Shown: positions 7,631 to 17,720, counted from the stretch's first letter. The stretch: DNA of 23,201 nt from Xanthoparmelia taractica (GCA_033085395.1 JANQBS010000439.1:1-23201), one strand, 5' to 3'. Numbers and translations are program-made. Notes: generated by a model from the letters alone, not told the origin.

Positions 7631-10600
7631 TTAAACTTATTCTTATATAGAGTCTTGATAAGCCCGTCGATTACTTATCTTTTAGTAAAAACGTATTTTA
7701 AAGCGATATTCCCGATAGCAACTTACTCTCGCACGTAGTAATATTAAATATCGATATACTTAATACGTGTATAAAATTAAGAATTCTTAATTAGAGTTAT
7801 TATATCTTAATTATCGTAATAGATTATTATTATTTTAATTATTAAATCGCTAAGGTTAAGCTAATTAAGAAGATTACGTAATTAAATAATTTTCTTAATA
7901 ACTTACGTTTAATCGATATACTCGACTTTATAGATTAAAAGCGCTACGATAAATTATCGCTTAGATAATTAGCTAATCGTAGCGCTATCTATATTAAAAA
8001 TATACTCGAAAGTAAAATATTAAGTATTTTAATCGCTAATCTAATTAGCGTTAGTGTACTCGAATAAAGATTTTAAATCTTTTTAAAAAACGAGTTAATA
8101 ATTAATTATTTATACAAGATATCGAAAGATACGTTTAATAATCTTTTAATAAAACTTATTTAAATTAAAATTATATTAAGATATTATTAAAATAATATAG
8201 ACGATATTTAATCTAATATCTAATATTACGTATATTAGCGAGTTAATAGCTAATTCATAGATAATACGAGAAGCTTCGATTATCTAAAAGTCTTCTTTAG
8301 CGATTTAATACTTCTCTATACTTATTAAGATAAGAATTTTTTTATTTTTTTATATATTATATTCGTTAATAAATTTCTAAATATAGCTTATCTAGTCGAG
8401 TCGTAAGATTCGATTAATTTAATTTTTAGTAACAATTATATCGAGATAGTAGCTATATAGACCTAAATCGATTATCTCAAAGCGCTTATAAAGCTTATCT
8501 TTAATGTTTTAGATTTTCTTTTTATTAAAATTAATTAATAGATTATTATTTACGTAGATAGCGATAATAGTAATATCGTTATTAAAGATCGAGTAATTAG
8601 TCGTAATAGACTCGAAGTCTAGCTTCTTAAGATATATTATTAGAATATTATATTAAACTTTAAGAAACTATTTTAGATTATATAACGTCTTTTTTAATTT
8701 ATATATCTTATATTTATTACCGACTTTAAAGTTAATAAGCTACGTAACGTAGATAGTTTTCTTTACGTTATCGTATAAAAAATTATTTTAATATTTGTTT
8801 ATTTTAGCTTTTAATTTAAGACTATCGCTAAAATAAAGATAATTTTATAATTTATAAATTTAATAACGAAGATGAAAGTCTTATTAAAGTCTATATTCTT
8901 GCGTTATTTAAAGTCGCGTATTATTTAACGAGTCTTATAACGAGCGATCTCTTCTTAAAATTCACGCTTAATTTTATAGACTTACTTATTCTCTAAGATA
9001 TATACGTTCGAGAAAAAATTTATTAAAATTTAAATATCGTTAATTACGAGAAAATCGATTTTTTTTATATAATAAACTTTTATTATATTTTTTAATATAC
9101 GTTTATTATTATCTTTTTATAATTTTAAGACTTATATAATTTAAAAGCATTAACTTTAATTAATAAGATAAGAGAATTCGAAGTAAAATTACGATAAGTT
9201 TTAAGAATTTCGTGTTATCTTAACGATTTAAATTTTAAAATTTTTTTAATTATTATAAATTATATTATAAGTTTTTAGAGACTATAAATAACGTAAGCGT
9301 CTTATTATTAAGCGTTTCGAATAATTTTAGCGACTCTTCTAAAAATATACGCGAGAGCGACGCTCTTCGAGTCGAGAGCTATATTCTAATTAAGATTTTA
9401 ATCTTTATAAGATATTTTCTTTTAATTAATATCGCGATAAAGTTAATTACTTTAATAAAGAATTCGCGTTTTCTTTTAAAGACTCTCTTCTTTAAAATAA
9501 ATATTAAAGCGAGCTTTTAAATAGCGTTAATAGCGTTATTATAACGCTTATTACGAGCTTCTAAGAGCTTAATATTATTAATTCATTATATTTCGCGAGA
9601 AATAAGTTTTATTAAGATAAATTTAGATAACGTTAAAAAAGATTTTAATCATATTATTAAATAGAAGTATATAATAAAATCTATTAGTTTAATAATTAAC
9701 TAATCTCTTCTTATACGCACGATCTTAATACTTAATTCACTCGATATTAATTATATATATTTAATAGTATTCGATTTATTTAATAATTCGAAGATAAGAT
9801 AAATTCGATAAATAATTTATATAGATCTCGTAGAAAGTAATATCTTAATTTGAGATTAGCTATAAATTGCGAAGATAATTAAATATTCGAACGAACTTCG
9901 TTTAGTACTTTTACGATAATTTACTTTCTTTAAATATAGCGCTAGCTTTTTATTAAATCGTCTATTTAAGTTATTTTAATTTATTATTTATTTAAGAATT
10001 ATTAAAAATAATTTTCTTTTAAATAATATCTTTAAATAAACGATATACGTATATATTATAATTATTATACTCGATGCCGCACATAAATCGAAGTCGAGTA
10101 TATTTATAATTATCGTATTTTATTTAATATAAATTAAATATCGAATCTAAGAATCTTATCGTTTAAGAAAGTTATTATATACTTATAATTATTATAAGAA
10201 GAATAAAATAAATCTTAAATATTATTATAAATTAGATTATTTTCTTAATATCTCGATTCGACGTGACGCTTATATCTTTTTATCTTTATATTAATAATAT
10301 TACACGATTCGTAGATATCTTTAGAAAATAAGATAATAAGATTTATCTTAATATATATCTTAATTAGCTTCTTAATATTCTAATAATCTAAATAATAGTA
10401 ATAACTATATTATATTCGTAAGATCTTCTTATTAATTTGAGACTTTAAGATATTAATATTAATAGCGAGAATATTTATAATAAATAAGAACTTATTATAA
10501 GCGGAAATATTTTTATTAATTACTACTAAGTATATTAAGACGTCTATCTAGATATCGAGCGTATAAAGTCGATTACGCTAGCGCTTAAAAATAATATTAT

Positions 10601-11100
10601 ACTTTTTAATATCGATCTCGTTAGATATAAAAGAAAGAGTAATATCTTAATTCTTTAGCTATCTCTAAGAAATTAGATTAAACTTATTAATTAATACGTA
10701 TTAAATATTATTAATTATTAAGATACGTTTATCTTTAAGCTTCTTACACTCGAGTTAAATATATCTAACTTCTTTAATTATAATATAATCTACGATCTTA
10801 TTAATTTTAATTAATTTAATAAATTTAATAAATATTTAAAAAATTAAATAATCTCGAATTATATATTAAGAATATACGTAGTTAATAAACCATAGCGTTA
10901 ATAATATAGCGATTATAAATATCGATAAGATCTCTATTATCGTTTTAAATAGCGTTAACGTCTTAAAATAAGATTAAAAGACTCGATTTTAAAGAGCTTA
11001 AGATTAGGCGATTAGATAGATCGTCGCTAAGCTTAATTACTCGATATAAATCATAAAGCTATAAATTATCGATAATTCGATATATATTTTAATAATAGTA
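7631..11100 (-). pseudogene. copia pol remnant of copy B: protease, integrase, RT, RNase H
   Basis: Domains were read on the minus strand in order. The protease site is at about 10860-10892, with an initial Trp codon intact but Asp changed to Asn. The linker to integrase near 10600-10720 contains S-K-F-N-L-I-S-like and N-R-L-Y-x-L-D-like lines typical of copia. The integrase core follows near 10150-10300. The RT active site is at 8545-8556, where Y-V-D-D now reads Y-V-N-N. The RNase H end at about 7650-7800 reads K-N-S-stop-F-Y-T-R-I-K-Y-I-D-I, equivalent to the family line K-N-P-x-F-H-x-R-T-K-H-I-D-I. A line E-Y/K-Y-V-x-T-K-R then closes the protein. Asp-to-Asn and Gln-to-stop changes are all RIP-type. 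No active enzyme can result. Confidence 0.88.
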
Positions 11101-12095
11101 ACTTCGGTGATAGGCTTTTAAGGGAAATTATTCTTATTCTTATTCTTATTATCTTTATCTAAGAAGTTCTTTTCTTTACGATTATTACGATCTTTATAAT
11201 CGTTATAATCGCCTCGATTACGTTTATTATTCTCTCTATTATTATTATTTTTAGATTTTAAATAAGAATATAAAATAACGTATTCGAAAGCGTTTTACTA
11301 ATTCTTTTTATAATAATTATAATAATTATAAATTTAAATATAAGTGTGAGAATTATTAATATAAGTTTTTAATTAAATTTTATTTTCGAAGAAATCTTTA
11401 ATAGCGATTAGAGTAATTATACTCTATAAAGTATATATAAAGATATTATTAACTAACGCGATTAATATCTATACTTCGGCGATGATAATAGAGCTTATAA
11501 GATTCGTAATAATATTAATAAACCTCGTAATAGCATAGTCTAGATCGAATTTCGACTCGTTATTATTATCGAAAATATTATAAATCTAATTATATTACTT
11601 ATAATACGAATTATAAATTAAATCTAAGCTTAAGTAAAAGCGATAAATTTTTTAATTCTTATCGAAATAAAGCTTAGAGAATAAAGTATTAATTTCTTTT
11701 AATATCTTTATAAACTTATCGACATAGCTTTAAAAATTATTATCGCATCTCGCGAGAATAACGTTATTTATCTTCTTAAAAATAAAGTTAAGAATATCGA
11801 AGCTTTAAGATTTAAACTTCTTAAAAATTATTTAGACATCTTTAACGTTAACTTTATGCTTAATTATAAAGCCAGCCTTTCGCTTATAGCGAGATTTAAA
11901 TATAATATAAATCTTATTATAAGCTTACTTTCACGACTTAATTTTCTTAATAATAATAATATCGCCGCTAATAATAACTAAGATTATAAAGTTTTTAGCG
12001 ATATATTATTAGATATTTAAGAGCTTTAAGTTATCTTTAAATTATTATCTCTATATTTAATAATTAAAATAATTAAAGATATCTTTAAGCTTATT
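11101..12095 (-). pseudogene. copia gag remnant of copy B
   Basis: The best preserved gag frame of the window runs from about 12095. Lines such as K-F-I-K-I-L-K-E-I-N-T-L-F, S-K-L-Y-F-D-K-N and F-Y-L-S-L-D at about 11620-11720, followed by F-D-L-D-Y-A-I-T-R-F, match the arrangement of the fungal copia Gag (UBN2-type) domain. Before it, N-Y-F-N-Y and a Lys/Asn-rich first helix look like the usual gag start. The C-terminal part (11140-11260) is Asn/Lys/Arg-rich and ends in a degraded knuckle-like line, K-A-Y-H-R-S-Y-Y-Y. Role as capsid/nucleocapsid precursor is from family knowledge. The exact start is uncertain. Confidence 0.72.
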
Positions 12096-13370
12096 AATAT
12101 TATTAAGATAACTTAAAGAAATCGAGATCTTAATCTCTTTAGTCGATATAATTAAAACTTAAAGTCTTTAAGATTAATAAAGTTGATAATATTAATAAGT
12201 CGAGTTTCGCTTAAAAATTAAAGAGATCTTTCTTAGAGATTAACTTTAATAATACTTCGAGAATAAATTATTTAAAAGTAGGAGTTGAATTAGCGAAAGT
12301 AATTAAAGTATACTCGCTATCGATATCGCTATTTGATAAACTCGTAAATATCTCGAGCGTATAAAGAAAATCTCTTGTAATCTTAAGATTAACTTAATAT
12401 AAGCGAGATCTTTACTATTAAAGAGCGAAGAAATGAATTAATATAACGTAATTAATAGCGCTTTATTGAGATAACTCTCTCGTAAAGTGTGAGGATTTTA
12501 ATCTTAAAATAAATAATATAAATAAATAATAAGAAAAAGAGTTCTTAATCTTTATAGATCTTAAAGACTCTTCTTTATCTAAGTTACATTAATTATTTTA
12601 GCTATTTTAATCTTTATTATTCTAATTATCTTAATTTGAGAATTATAATATATATTTTAATTATTTAATTTTTAATTTTTATTTAATTATATTTCTCTTA
12701 ATTAAGAGATCGCTTATTTATATTAGAGACTTTCTTATCTCTATAATAACGAGATTTAATCTATTTATCTTTAATTTTAATTTTTAATAAAAATTAAAAA
12801 AATTAAGCGTCTTCGCTTTAAGATTTATTTACTTTTATTTTAATTTCTATTAGCGAAAGCTAAGATAATAATTAAGCTTATTTATTCTTCTTCTTCTTAA
12901 CTTATTTAGATTTAATCTTTATTTGCGATAATTAAGATAATTAATTTCTTATCGTTATTACGAATATTACGTAATTAACCTTAGACTTTAAAGTCTATAT
13001 ACTTATTATTTAATTTAATATTTCGATATAATAAATAAGAACGTATTTTTCTTTATTTAGCGTGTTCTGCGTAGAAAAATTAATAGTATTTTAAAGATCT
13101 TAATAAGTATATAATTTTAATTAATCGCGTAGCGAGATTTAATATTATTGATCTTAAGACGAGAGAGCGCTAAGCGATAAACCTCAATCCTCAAATTAAT
13201 AGCGAATCACAGTCGTTTAAACTCTAAATAATTATTTTAATATAAGAAATATTTATTATAAAAAGATTATTAAATAATCGCTATAGCGACGTCTAGTATC
13301 GCGATAAATATTAAAGAGCCATCGTAATAGCGATAGATTATAATATAGCTAAATCACTGCCGAGTATAGC
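12096..13370 (-). other. long leader of copy B, possible N-terminal extension of gag
   Basis: About 1.3 kb separate the primer site from canonical gag. One minus-strand frame can be followed from about 13130 into gag with only TAA and TAG stops, all convertible from Gln or Trp codons by RIP. The first third is recognisably conserved in C in the same frame, with lines such as Y-I-D-F-K-V and L-R-N-I-R-N-N. Against this, B and C differ by a 4-base indel near a GAA run, and A lacks about 53 bp, so the frame is not respected in every copy. Either a coding extension or an unusually long untranslated leader is possible. Confidence 0.4.
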
Positions 13371-13384
13371 CCGAGTTTATAATC
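13371..13384 (-). promoter_or_regulatory. primer-binding site of copy B
   Basis: CCGAGTTTATAATC on the plus strand differs from the copies at 3127 and 5151 by one G-to-A and one C-to-T change, both RIP-type. It abuts the 5' LTR. Confidence 0.55.
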
Positions 13385-13508
13385 TATTAAAATATAGAGT
13401 AGAACACATAGTAGTTATATAGGCTAAGGAGTACTAGCTAGGAAAGCGAGACTATAAGGCACGCCTTAGCGTGTCACGTGATCTAGTCACGTGACCCGAA
13501 TTTCAACA
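13385..13508 (-). repeat. 5' LTR of copy B (124 bp)
   Basis: It starts TATTAAAATA (TG changed to TA) and ends TTTCAACA. It has both CACGTG units (13473-13481 and 13487-13495), unlike its partner at 6808-6918. Confidence 0.9.
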
Positions 13509-13513
13509 GAGCT
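13509..13513. repeat. target-site duplication of copy B, right
   Basis: GAGCT is identical to 6803-6807. Removing 6808-13513 joins repeat X across the site in register with its left arm, which independently confirms the insertion. Confidence 0.88.
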
Positions 13514-13797
13514 CCTTATTAGGAGAATTTCGTAGATCTATACGTCGCATATCGATCTTAAGTTTTTAAGTCTCTTTGATCTTGGATTTTAAAGCTATAT
13601 TACTTTTTAGCTACGATCTCGACTTCTTAAATATAATAAGAACTCTTTTTGATTGATTATCTATACACGTATCTACTCAAGCTATAAAGAGTAATTACGG
13701 GCTACATCTCGGTGATTATAGTAAGAGAAACCTTTAGTAACATTGTTAAGAACTCTTTTTATTATAGGAAAAACACTTTTAAAATATGGATTCTATA
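13514..13797 (-). repeat. repeat X, right arm, outer part
   Basis: This continues the X arm from 6802 after copy B. It matches the left arm down to about 5320: CTTAAGTTTTTAAG near 13568 pairs with 5470, and ACTTTTAAAATATGG near 13779 pairs with 5330. Compared with the left arm it carries 110 extra bases between two identical 14-bp direct repeats TAAGAACTCTTTTT (13637-13650 and 13747-13760). Coding content is unassigned. Confidence 0.6.
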
Positions 13798-14660
13798 GTA
13801 TTTATAACACGACGGCGTCGTATAGTAGATTTAATAAAACTTTCGTTGGATTAACGCTATATACGCACTCTTCTCTATAGAGAATTCAATATCATATTAA
13901 TCTCGTTACTTTAAATTATTCTTTTTTAATATTTTACGATTTAATTCTTATAAAGTAAAATAAATTAATATCGAGCTGTTATTATTATTTAAGTAAGGAA
14001 TAATTTTTTAATAATTTTATAAGATTGAAAGTTATTACGCTTAAGTATACGTAAGGTCGTTATTAATAAGATTCTCTATTTAGTAATTAATATGAAAGAT
14101 ATCTTTTTATAATCGTAACGATCTTTTCATATAGCGACTAGAATCGCACTCCTAAGTGTAGATGTAATAACTAAAAAACGTTCGAATCTAAGCTTATTTA
14201 TAACGTACGATATTAAGAGTTTTTTAAATATAGTAAGATCGTATTCTATATTACGAGCTTGTTTCTAAAGTTAATTAATAATTTAACGAGATATTTTAAT
14301 AATTGCAGTAATGATTTTAATAGTAATCTTAGCTTCAGTTAAAGCAAATACTTGAATTCGAGTTTTATTATTATAAGTAATACTCTAAGTATTCGATATA
14401 TTAATAGATAATGCTTAATATAGAGAATAATAAGAAGATTTCTATCTAGTGCACTATATATATAATAATTATAAATTAGAAGCATTTGTGCTCTTCTTCT
14501 ATTCCCTAACGATATAATTAATACTTTAACACTATTACTACTATCTACTCTATTAATATCGTTACGATATATGCACTTCGTATACGCTGCGTCGCTATTA
14601 TGCAAAGCACTAAAATATATAATAATCATGAATAGTCATGAGATTCATGAGATTTCGGAG
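13798..14660. other. unassigned AT-rich stretch, probably continuing repeat X or an unknown element
   Basis: No counterpart for this stretch is present elsewhere in the window, because the left X arm is cut at 5320. RIP is weaker towards the right part, where several CpA and TpG sites persist. It contains one open frame (14339-14629, minus) and one half of a 15-bp inverted repeat AATACTCTAAGTATT (14379-14393). Nothing else recognisable is seen. Confidence 0.4.
14339..14629 (-). other. 96-codon open frame, unrecognised, probably not a functional gene
   Basis: This is the longest open frame noticed in the window. It starts with ATG at 14629 and ends with TAA at 14339. The product is dominated by Ile, Leu and Tyr, with a short basic patch (G-N-R-R-R-A-Q) in the middle, a composition partly dictated by the AT-rich DNA. 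Downstream the same frame continues with TAA/TAG stops only, so it might be the least damaged part of a transposase. A faint resemblance of the middle (L-L-I-Y-N-Y-Y-I-Y) to the D-x-H-x-x-H part of pogo/Fot-type DDE transposases can be imagined, but I would not call it on this evidence. No promoter or intron is seen. Confidence 0.2.
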
Positions 14661-14704
14661 CATGCCAAGCACTCAGCCCTACACTGAACCCTTTTCTTGG
14701 CATG
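14661..14704. other. inverted repeat (9-bp arms) at a repeat X end
   Basis: CATGCCAAG (14661-14669) and CTTGGCATG (14696-14704) are perfect complements separated by 26 bp. The right arm leads into GTCCAGGACTTTT and GATCTTCGTA, the same end sequence as at 6180-6210. The left arm motif ATGCCAAG also ends the left X arm at 6152-6159. The spacer is one of the most GC-rich spots of the window and is not RIP-mutated. It could be the junction of two element ends or a hairpin terminus. Confidence 0.5.
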
Positions 14705-15286
14705 TCCAGGACTTTTGATGCAGATCTTCGTAATACTTAGAGTATTGATTATAATAATAATATACGTCTATAAGTATTAACTCTAATCGAGACTAAAATA
14801 GCGTGTAAAATTATTATTATAATTATCGAAATTAATTTATTAATTATTGGTCGATTAATTAAATAAGTATAAGATTAAGACTACGATTTAATTAAGTTTA
14901 AGAAGCTTCTATTAAAATATATTACGAATATGTCTAGAGTTAGACGATTATCTATTATCATACTCGAGCTCGAGAGTGCTATTATTATAATTATTCGAAA
15001 GAATTATTATAATTATAAAAAGATTTTATTTATACTTACTATTAAATAAAGAATCTTATTATTAATTATTCTTCGAATTTTTAAGTATAATAATTTTCGA
15101 TTCTATAAAATAACGAGAAAGTCGTCTCTTATAAAAGTTATAATAAAAGCTCGCTATTAATTTATACTTTAATATAAAAATTAAATTACTAAATATTAAA
15201 AGAATATAATTTAAAAAAATAAAATTAATATTATTTTAAACTTAAGATAAAAATGCGTACGTTAATAGCGTTAATTTAATAAGATT
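14705..15286. other. unassigned AT-rich spacer before copy C, possible diverged X copy
   Basis: After the shared end sequence (to about 14730) similarity to the X arm at 6210-6350 becomes weak. It carries the second half of the 15-bp inverted repeat (14732-14746). The rest is strongly RIP-mutated, with no open frame and no recognisable motif, up to the LTR of copy C. Confidence 0.35.
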
Positions 15287-15410
15287 AGTTAAAATTCGAG
15301 TCACGTGACTAGATCACGTGACACGCTAAGGCGTGCCTTATAATCTCGCTTTCCCAGCTAGTACTCCTTAATTAATATAACTACTACGTGTTCTATTCTA
15401 TATTTTAATA
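15287..15410 (+). repeat. 5' LTR of copy C (124 bp)
   Basis: It starts AGTTAAAATT, where the family has TGTTGAAATT, so the first base is changed by more than RIP. It ends TTTTAATA (family TTTTGACA). The double palindrome is intact at 15300-15308 and 15314-15322. The end is fixed by the primer-site motif at 15411. Confidence 0.85.
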
Positions 15411-15424
15411 GATTATAAGCCCGG
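15411..15424 (+). promoter_or_regulatory. primer-binding site of copy C
   Basis: GATTATAAGCCCGG follows the LTR without a gap and is identical to the motif in A and F. It is followed by GGCTATACCCG, shared with A but not with F. Confidence 0.6.
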
Positions 15425-16675
15425 GCTATACCCGATAGTAATCTAATTATATTATAATTCATCACTATTACGGTGACTTTTTAATATTTATCGCGATGCT
15501 TAGTATCGTTATAGCGATTATTTAATAATTTCTTTATAATAAGTATTTTTATATTAAAATAATTATTTAGATTCTAAACGACTGTGATTCGTTATTAATT
15601 CGAGGGCTGAAATTCGCTACTTAGCGCTCTCTCGTCTTAAGGCCCGATAATATTAAATCTCACTACGCGATTAATCAAAATTATATTCTTATTAGAGCTC
15701 TTGAAATACTATTAGTTTCCTTACGTAGAATACATTAAATAAAGGGAAATACGTTTTTGGTTATTATATCGAAGTATTAAATTAGATAACGAGTATATAG
15801 ACTTTAATGTCTAAAGTTAATTACGTAATATTCGTAATAACGGCTAGAACTTAATTATTTTAATTATTATAGGCGAAGATTAAATTTAAATAAGTTAAAA
15901 AAAGAATAAATAAGCTTAATTATTGTTTTAGCTTTTATTAATAGAGATTAAAATAAAAATAAATAAATCTTAAAGCGAAGACGCTTAATTTTTTTAGCTT
16001 TTTTTAAAAATTAAAGTTAAAGATTAATAAATTAAATCTCGTTATTATAAAAATAAGAAATTTTTAATATAAATAAGCAATTTTTTAATTAAGAGAAATA
16101 TAATTAAATAAAAGTTAAAAGGAAATAATTAAAAAATATATAGTAATTCTTAGACTAAGATAATTAAGATAATAAAGATTAGAATAATTAGAATAATTAG
16201 TGTAACTTAGATAGAGAAGAGTCTTTAAGATCTATAAAAATTAAGAACTCTCTCTTTTATTATTTATTTACATTATTTATTTTAAGATTAAAATTCTTAT
16301 ACTTTATAAGAGAGTTATCTTAATAAACCGCTATTAATTACGGTATATTAATTTATTTCTTCGCTCTTTAATAGTAAATATCTCGCTTATATTAAGTTAA
16401 TCTTAAGATTAAAAGAGATTTTTCTTATATATTTAAGATACTTGCGATTTTATTAAATAGCGATATTAATAGCGATTATATCTTGATTGCTCTCGCTAAT
16501 TTAATTTTTATTTTAAGATAATTTATTTCTAGAATATTATTAAAATTAATCTCTAATAAAGATCTCTTTAGTTTTTATACGAAATTAATTTTATTAAAAA
16601 TAAGAATTTTAATTCTTAATTATATCGATTGAAGAGATTAAGATTTGATTTTTTTAAATTTTTTAATGATACTAA
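15425..16675 (+). other. long leader of copy C, possible N-terminal extension of gag
   Basis: This matches the leaders of A and B. From about 15650 a frame equivalent to that in B can be read, including Y-I-D-F-N-V and L-R-N-I-R-N-N, with TAA/TAG stops at positions where B also has them. A 4-base difference from B near 15897 breaks register. No known domain was recognised. Confidence 0.4.
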
Positions 16676-17720
16676 TAAGCTTAAAGATATCTTTAATTAT
16701 TATATATAAAGATAATAGTTTAAGAATAAGTTAAAGCTTTTAAATATTTAACGATATATCGTTAAAAACTTTATAATCTTAATTATTATTAATAGCGATA
16801 TTATTATAATTAAGAAAATTAAGACGTGAAAGTAAGCTCATAATAAAATTTATATTATACTTAAATTTTATTATAAGCGAAACGCTCGCTTTATTAATTA
16901 AGAATAAAATTAATATTAAAGATATCTAAATAATTCTCAAGAAGTTCAAGTCTTAAGACTTTAATATTCTTAACTTTATTTTTAAGAAAATAAATAACGT
17001 TATTCTTATAGAATATAATAATAATTTTTAAAGCTATATTAATAAGTTTATAGAGATATTAAAAGAGTTTAATATTTTTTTCTTTAAGCTTTATTTCGAT
17101 AAGAACTAAAAAAATATATTATTTTTACTTAAGCTTAGACTTAGTCTATTAATTATATTACGAGTAATATAATTAGATTTATAATCTTTTCGATAATAAT
17201 AACGAGTCGAAATTCGATCTAGACTATATTATTACGAGATTTATTAATATTATTATTAAATTTTATAAGCTCTATTATTATCGCCGAAGTATAGATACTA
17301 ATCGCGTTAATCAATAATATCTTTACGTATACTTTATAAAGTATAATTATTTTAATTATTATCGAAGATTATTTTAAAATTAAGATTTAATTAAGAGCTT
17401 ATATTAAAAATTCTCGCATTTATACTTAAATTTATAAATATTATAATTATTATACGAAGAACTAGCACGACGCTTTTAAGTGTGTTATTCTATATCTTTA
17501 TTTAAAATCTAAAAATAATAATAAGAAAAAGAATAATAGATATAATCGAGATAATCGTAATAATTATAAAGATTATAATAATTATAAAGATTATAATAAT
17601 TATAGAGATTATAATAATTATAAAGAAAAGAATTTCTTAGATAAAGATAATAAGAGTAAGAATAATTCTTCTTTTAAAGTCTATTATCGAAGCCGCTATT
17701 ACTATAATATATATCGAATT
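16676..17720 (+). pseudogene. copia gag remnant of copy C
   Basis: This is collinear with gag in B. Near 17040 the line K-F-I-E-I-L-K-E-F-N-I-F-F is followed by K-L-Y-F-D-K-N, as in B, with later frame loss. The C-terminal basic part is expanded by four 18-bp repeats (17556-17627), then K-E-K-N-F-L-D-K-D-N-K and a knuckle-like line K-V-Y-Y-R-S-R-Y-Y-Y-N-I-Y at about 17678-17716. The Cys/His ligands cannot be confirmed because TGT and CAT both become TAT under RIP. Confidence 0.68.
17556..17627 (+). repeat. 18-bp coding minisatellite in gag of copy C
   Basis: Four in-frame units of 18 bp encode R-N-N-Y-K-D, Y-N-N-Y-K-D, Y-N-N-Y-R-D and Y-N-N-Y-K-E. The same site in A and B has only about two looser units. 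Unit length is a multiple of three, so expansion would have kept the frame. The repeats add basic residues just before the presumed nucleic-acid-binding end of Gag. Confidence 0.75.

Larger units (their letters stand above)
6808..13508 (-). mobile_element. Ty1/copia retrotransposon copy B, full length, RIP-degraded
   Basis: This 6.7-kb element has an LTR at each end, a primer-binding site, a polypurine tract and a perfect 5-bp target duplication, so insertion and length are certain. It reads right to left: 5' LTR 13385-13508, leader, gag, protease, integrase, reverse transcriptase, RNase H, 3' untranslated region, 3' LTR 6808-6918. RNase H lies last, which separates Ty1/copia from Ty3/gypsy. 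Every frame carries many RIP-type stops. The host sequence on both sides is repeat X, which joins up when B is removed. The two LTRs differ by a 13-bp deletion as well as transitions, so LTR divergence cannot be used simply for dating. Confidence 0.93.

Noticed and set aside
6808..13508. Classification as Ty3/gypsy, suggested by element length near 6.7 kb
   Set aside because: RNase H lies at the 3' end of pol and integrase precedes reverse transcriptase, with copia-type YVDD and K-N-P-x-F-H motifs. Gypsy order would place integrase last.
14339..14629. Calling the 96-codon open frame a transposase or host protein
   Set aside because: The composition is what AT-rich random sequence gives, the possible DDE-like resemblance is faint, and the frame lacks a supported start context. 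It was kept only as an unassigned open stretch.
17678..17716. A definite CCHC zinc knuckle at the end of gag
   Set aside because: The line is rich in Tyr, and both Cys and His codons turn into Tyr codons under RIP, but the spacing C-x2-C-x4-H-x4-C cannot be fitted to A, B and C together.
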